A stretch of DNA of 12,878 nucleotides. It comes from an uncultured Eubacteriales bacterium. Its GTDB lineage: Bacteria > Bacillota > Clostridia > Oscillospirales > Oscillospiraceae. Position 1 is the stretch's first letter. Each line of letters opens with the position of its first letter. The notes beneath the pieces were generated by a model that was not told the DNA's origin, did no database searches, and worked only from the letters and a program-made list of their open reading frames with translations. Location of the stretch: positions 1 through 12,878 of the forward strand of contig USGS01000043.1 in assembly GCA_900554275.1 (NCBI GenBank). The letters are read 5' to 3'. Below are positions 11,652 through 12,878 of this stretch, one piece after another. The translations under genes were made by a program, and so were the position numbers.

Positions 11652-11798
11652 ATGAGCTGCGGGAAAAAGGCCGCGGCGCAGATCGCGCTACTGATAACCG
11701 GAGCCGCCATGCTGTGCTTCGGTGTCTGGCGGGGCGAGGCGGCGACGGTGCTGAGCAAAGCAATCAAATTATGTCTGGAGTGTGTGGGCATTGGGTAA
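11652..11798 (+). CDS. CD1871A-family CXXC mini-protein
   Basis: A 48-residue protein beginning MSCGKKAAAQ, with one membrane helix (about 8-24, IALLITGAAMLCFGV), the segment WRGEAATVLSKAIKL, and a C-terminal C41-x-x-C44 in CLECVGIG. Short length, one helix, RGE-x-x-VL-x-KA and a terminal CLECIGIG-like motif match what I recall of the CD1871A family of clostridial CXXC proteins, often found beside 4Fe-4S polyferredoxins. The biochemical role is not established; the CXXC pair could carry a disulfide or bind a metal. AAAGGGTGAT (11637-11646) precedes the ATG by 5 nt. The gene overlaps the next one, implying coupled translation. Confidence 0.85.
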   Translation: MSCGKKAAAQIALLITGAAMLCFGVWRGEAATVLSKAIKLCLECVGIG

Positions 11799-12699
11799 AA
11801 AGTTTCCGGGCGTTTCGCAGACCATGTCCCGCTTCCGGGGCTGGATTCAGGCGGGGGCGACGCTGCTGACCAACCTGCATCTGCCGAACTTTCTCAAGGG
11901 CGGACTGTATCAGGGGGCAGGGAAGACCGTCTGCGTGCCGGGGCTGAACTGCTACTCCTGTCCGGCGGCGTCCGGGGCCTGCCCCATCGGGGCGTTTCAG
12001 GCGGTGGTGGGGTCTTCCAAGTTCAGCTTCTCCTATTATATCACAGGCTTCCTCATTCTGCTGGGCGTGCTGCTGGGACGCTTTATCTGCGGCTTTCTAT
12101 GCCCCTTTGGCTGGTTTCAGGAGCTGCTGCACAAAATCCCCACTAAGAAGCTTTCCACAAAGAGGCTGAAGCCGCTGACATACCTCAAGTACGCCGTTCT
12201 GCTGGTGATGGTCGTTCTTCTACCGGCGTTCCTTGTGAACGATGTGGGCATGGGAGACCCCTTCTTCTGCAAGTACCTCTGCCCCCAGGGTGTGCTGGAG
12301 GGAGCCATCCCGCTGTCCCTTGCCAATGCCGGCATCCGGGCGGCGCTGGGCAAGCTGTTTACATGGAAATTCAGCATCCTGCTGTCGGTGATTGCGCTGA
12401 GCGTACTGTTCTACCGACCGTTCTGCAAGTGGCTCTGCCCGCTGGGCGCGTTCTACGCGCTGTTCAACCGGGTGTCCCTCTTCCAGATGAAGGTGGACAA
12501 GAGTAAGTGCGTCTCCTGCGGGAAATGCGCCAGAGCCTGCAAGATGGACGTGGATGTGACGAAAACGCCCAACCATACCGAGTGCATCCGCTGCGGAATG
12601 TGCATCCGCGCTTGTCCGACGAAAGCAGTGTGCTTCCGTTACGGCTTCGGCAGCGGGAAAGAAACAACAAAGAAAACAACGATGGAGGAATCAAAATGA
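11791..12699 (+). CDS. NapH/NosR-like 4Fe-4S membrane polyferredoxin
   Basis: A roughly 302-residue integral membrane electron carrier. Cysteines come in sets: C48-x5-C54-x2-C57-x6-C64 (VCVPGLNCYSCP...ACPIG), C100-x3-C104 (ICGFLCPFG), C160-x3-C164 (FCKYLCPQG), C212-x3-C216 (FCKWLCPLG), then two ferredoxin motifs C240-C243-C246-C250 and C265-C268-C271-C275. Four or so membrane helices lie between (about 82-98, 132-149, 194-208). This is the architecture of NapH, NosR and YccM proteins, which pass electrons between quinol or ferredoxin and an outside partner. The start is uncertain: TTG 11791 has GGAG 10 nt upstream, GTG 11782 and ATG 11824 are alternatives. The stop overlaps the next gene by ATGA. 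Confidence 0.93.
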   Translation: MGKKFPGVSQTMSRFRGWIQAGATLLTNLHLPNFLKGGLYQGAGKTVCVPGLNCYSCPAASGACPIGAFQAVVGSSKFSFSYYITGFLILLGVLLGRFICGFLCPFGWFQELLHKIPTKKLSTKRLKPLTYLKYAVLLVMVVLLPAFLVNDVGMGDPFFCKYLCPQGVLEGAIPLSLANAGIRAALGKLFTWKFSILLSVIALSVLFYRPFCKWLCPLGAFYALFNRVSLFQMKVDKSKCVSCGKCARACKMDVDVTKTPNHTECIRCGMCIRACPTKAVCFRYGFGSGKETTKKTTMEESK

Positions 12700-12878
12700 A
12701 CATGAAGAGAATTTTTGCACTGGCTTTTGCCGTGCTGATGGTGCTGGCCCTGGCGGCCTGCGGCACGAAGAACAATGACAAGATGGGCGACATGAGCGGC
12801 AACGGCTCCGCCATGACCGGCGAGCCGAAAACCGCCGAGGAGGCGCTCGCCCTGCACAAGGAGCTGCTGGAGCGGGAA
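12696..12878 (+). CDS. Met-rich lipoprotein, 3' end beyond window
   Basis: Sixty-one codons are present. A signal peptide (MNMKRIFALAFAVLMVL) leads to a lipobox L-A-A-C at about residues 18-21, so the product should be lipid-anchored outside the membrane. The mature start has methionines in quick succession (KMGDMSGNGSAM) and then a helical acidic segment (EEALALHKELLERE). GGAGG lies 7 nt before the ATG, which overlaps the polyferredoxin stop. Position and export make it the likely outside partner of the electron-transfer proteins. Whether a redoxin-like domain follows cannot be seen here. Confidence 0.85.
   Translation, partial: MNMKRIFALAFAVLMVLALAACGTKNNDKMGDMSGNGSAMTGEPKTAEEALALHKELLERE

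Noticed and set aside
11642..11869. A 75-codon plus-strand frame starting near the CXXC gene
   Set aside because: It is out of frame with both the CXXC mini-protein and the polyferredoxin, which explain the same DNA better.

Overview
The window looks like a chromosomal segment of a gut-type Clostridia, most probably Oscillospiraceae (Clostridium cluster IV). I infer this from high-GC, GC3-rich genes with clear AGGAGG ribosome sites, a ylxM-ffh-rpsP-khpA block, a glutamate dehydrogenase of the Clostridium symbiosum type, and a CD1871A-family CXXC mini-protein beside a polyferredoxin. It is mostly housekeeping, with two accessory parts: a hairpin-rich intergenic mosaic, and a two-component/iron-sulfur membrane redox locus at the right end.

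Left (1-892, minus strand): a promoter drives a secreted-protein gene whose signal-peptide coding part is out of frame with the rest by one base in a 7-nt homopolymer. It overlaps (TAATG) the start of a lipoprotein gene that runs off the left edge. Next (839-3557): gdhA (minus) with its own promoter and terminator, then a divergent EamA/DMT transporter (plus).

Middle (3558-4433): about 400 bp of stacked perfect inverted repeats, including a REP-like element, then a small XRE-type regulator with paired direct repeats over its promoter. Then (4434-6828, minus) the SRP/ribosome operon ylxM-ffh-rpsP-khpA, which ends in a terminator where rimM-trmD-rplS would commonly follow.

6861-9496: a small three-helix membrane protein and a Nudix (ADP-ribose pyrophosphatase type) hydrolase on the minus strand. 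Divergent from them is smpB, then a cyclophilin peptidyl-prolyl isomerase, then ssrA (tmRNA) with a strong terminator. Both components of trans-translation are therefore within 1.5 kb.

Right (9515-12878): an OmpR-type response regulator and histidine kinase (minus, overlapping ATGA), possibly with a coupled 48-codon ORF, stand divergent from a plus-strand operon. That operon encodes a 48-aa CXXC membrane mini-protein, a multi-cluster NapH/NosR-like 4Fe-4S membrane protein and a Met-rich lipoprotein cut by the window end. A repeat suited to OmpR-family binding lies between the two promoters. The arrangement suggests a signal-controlled electron-transfer module that moves reducing power through the membrane to an extracytoplasmic acceptor. 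The substrate is not evident.
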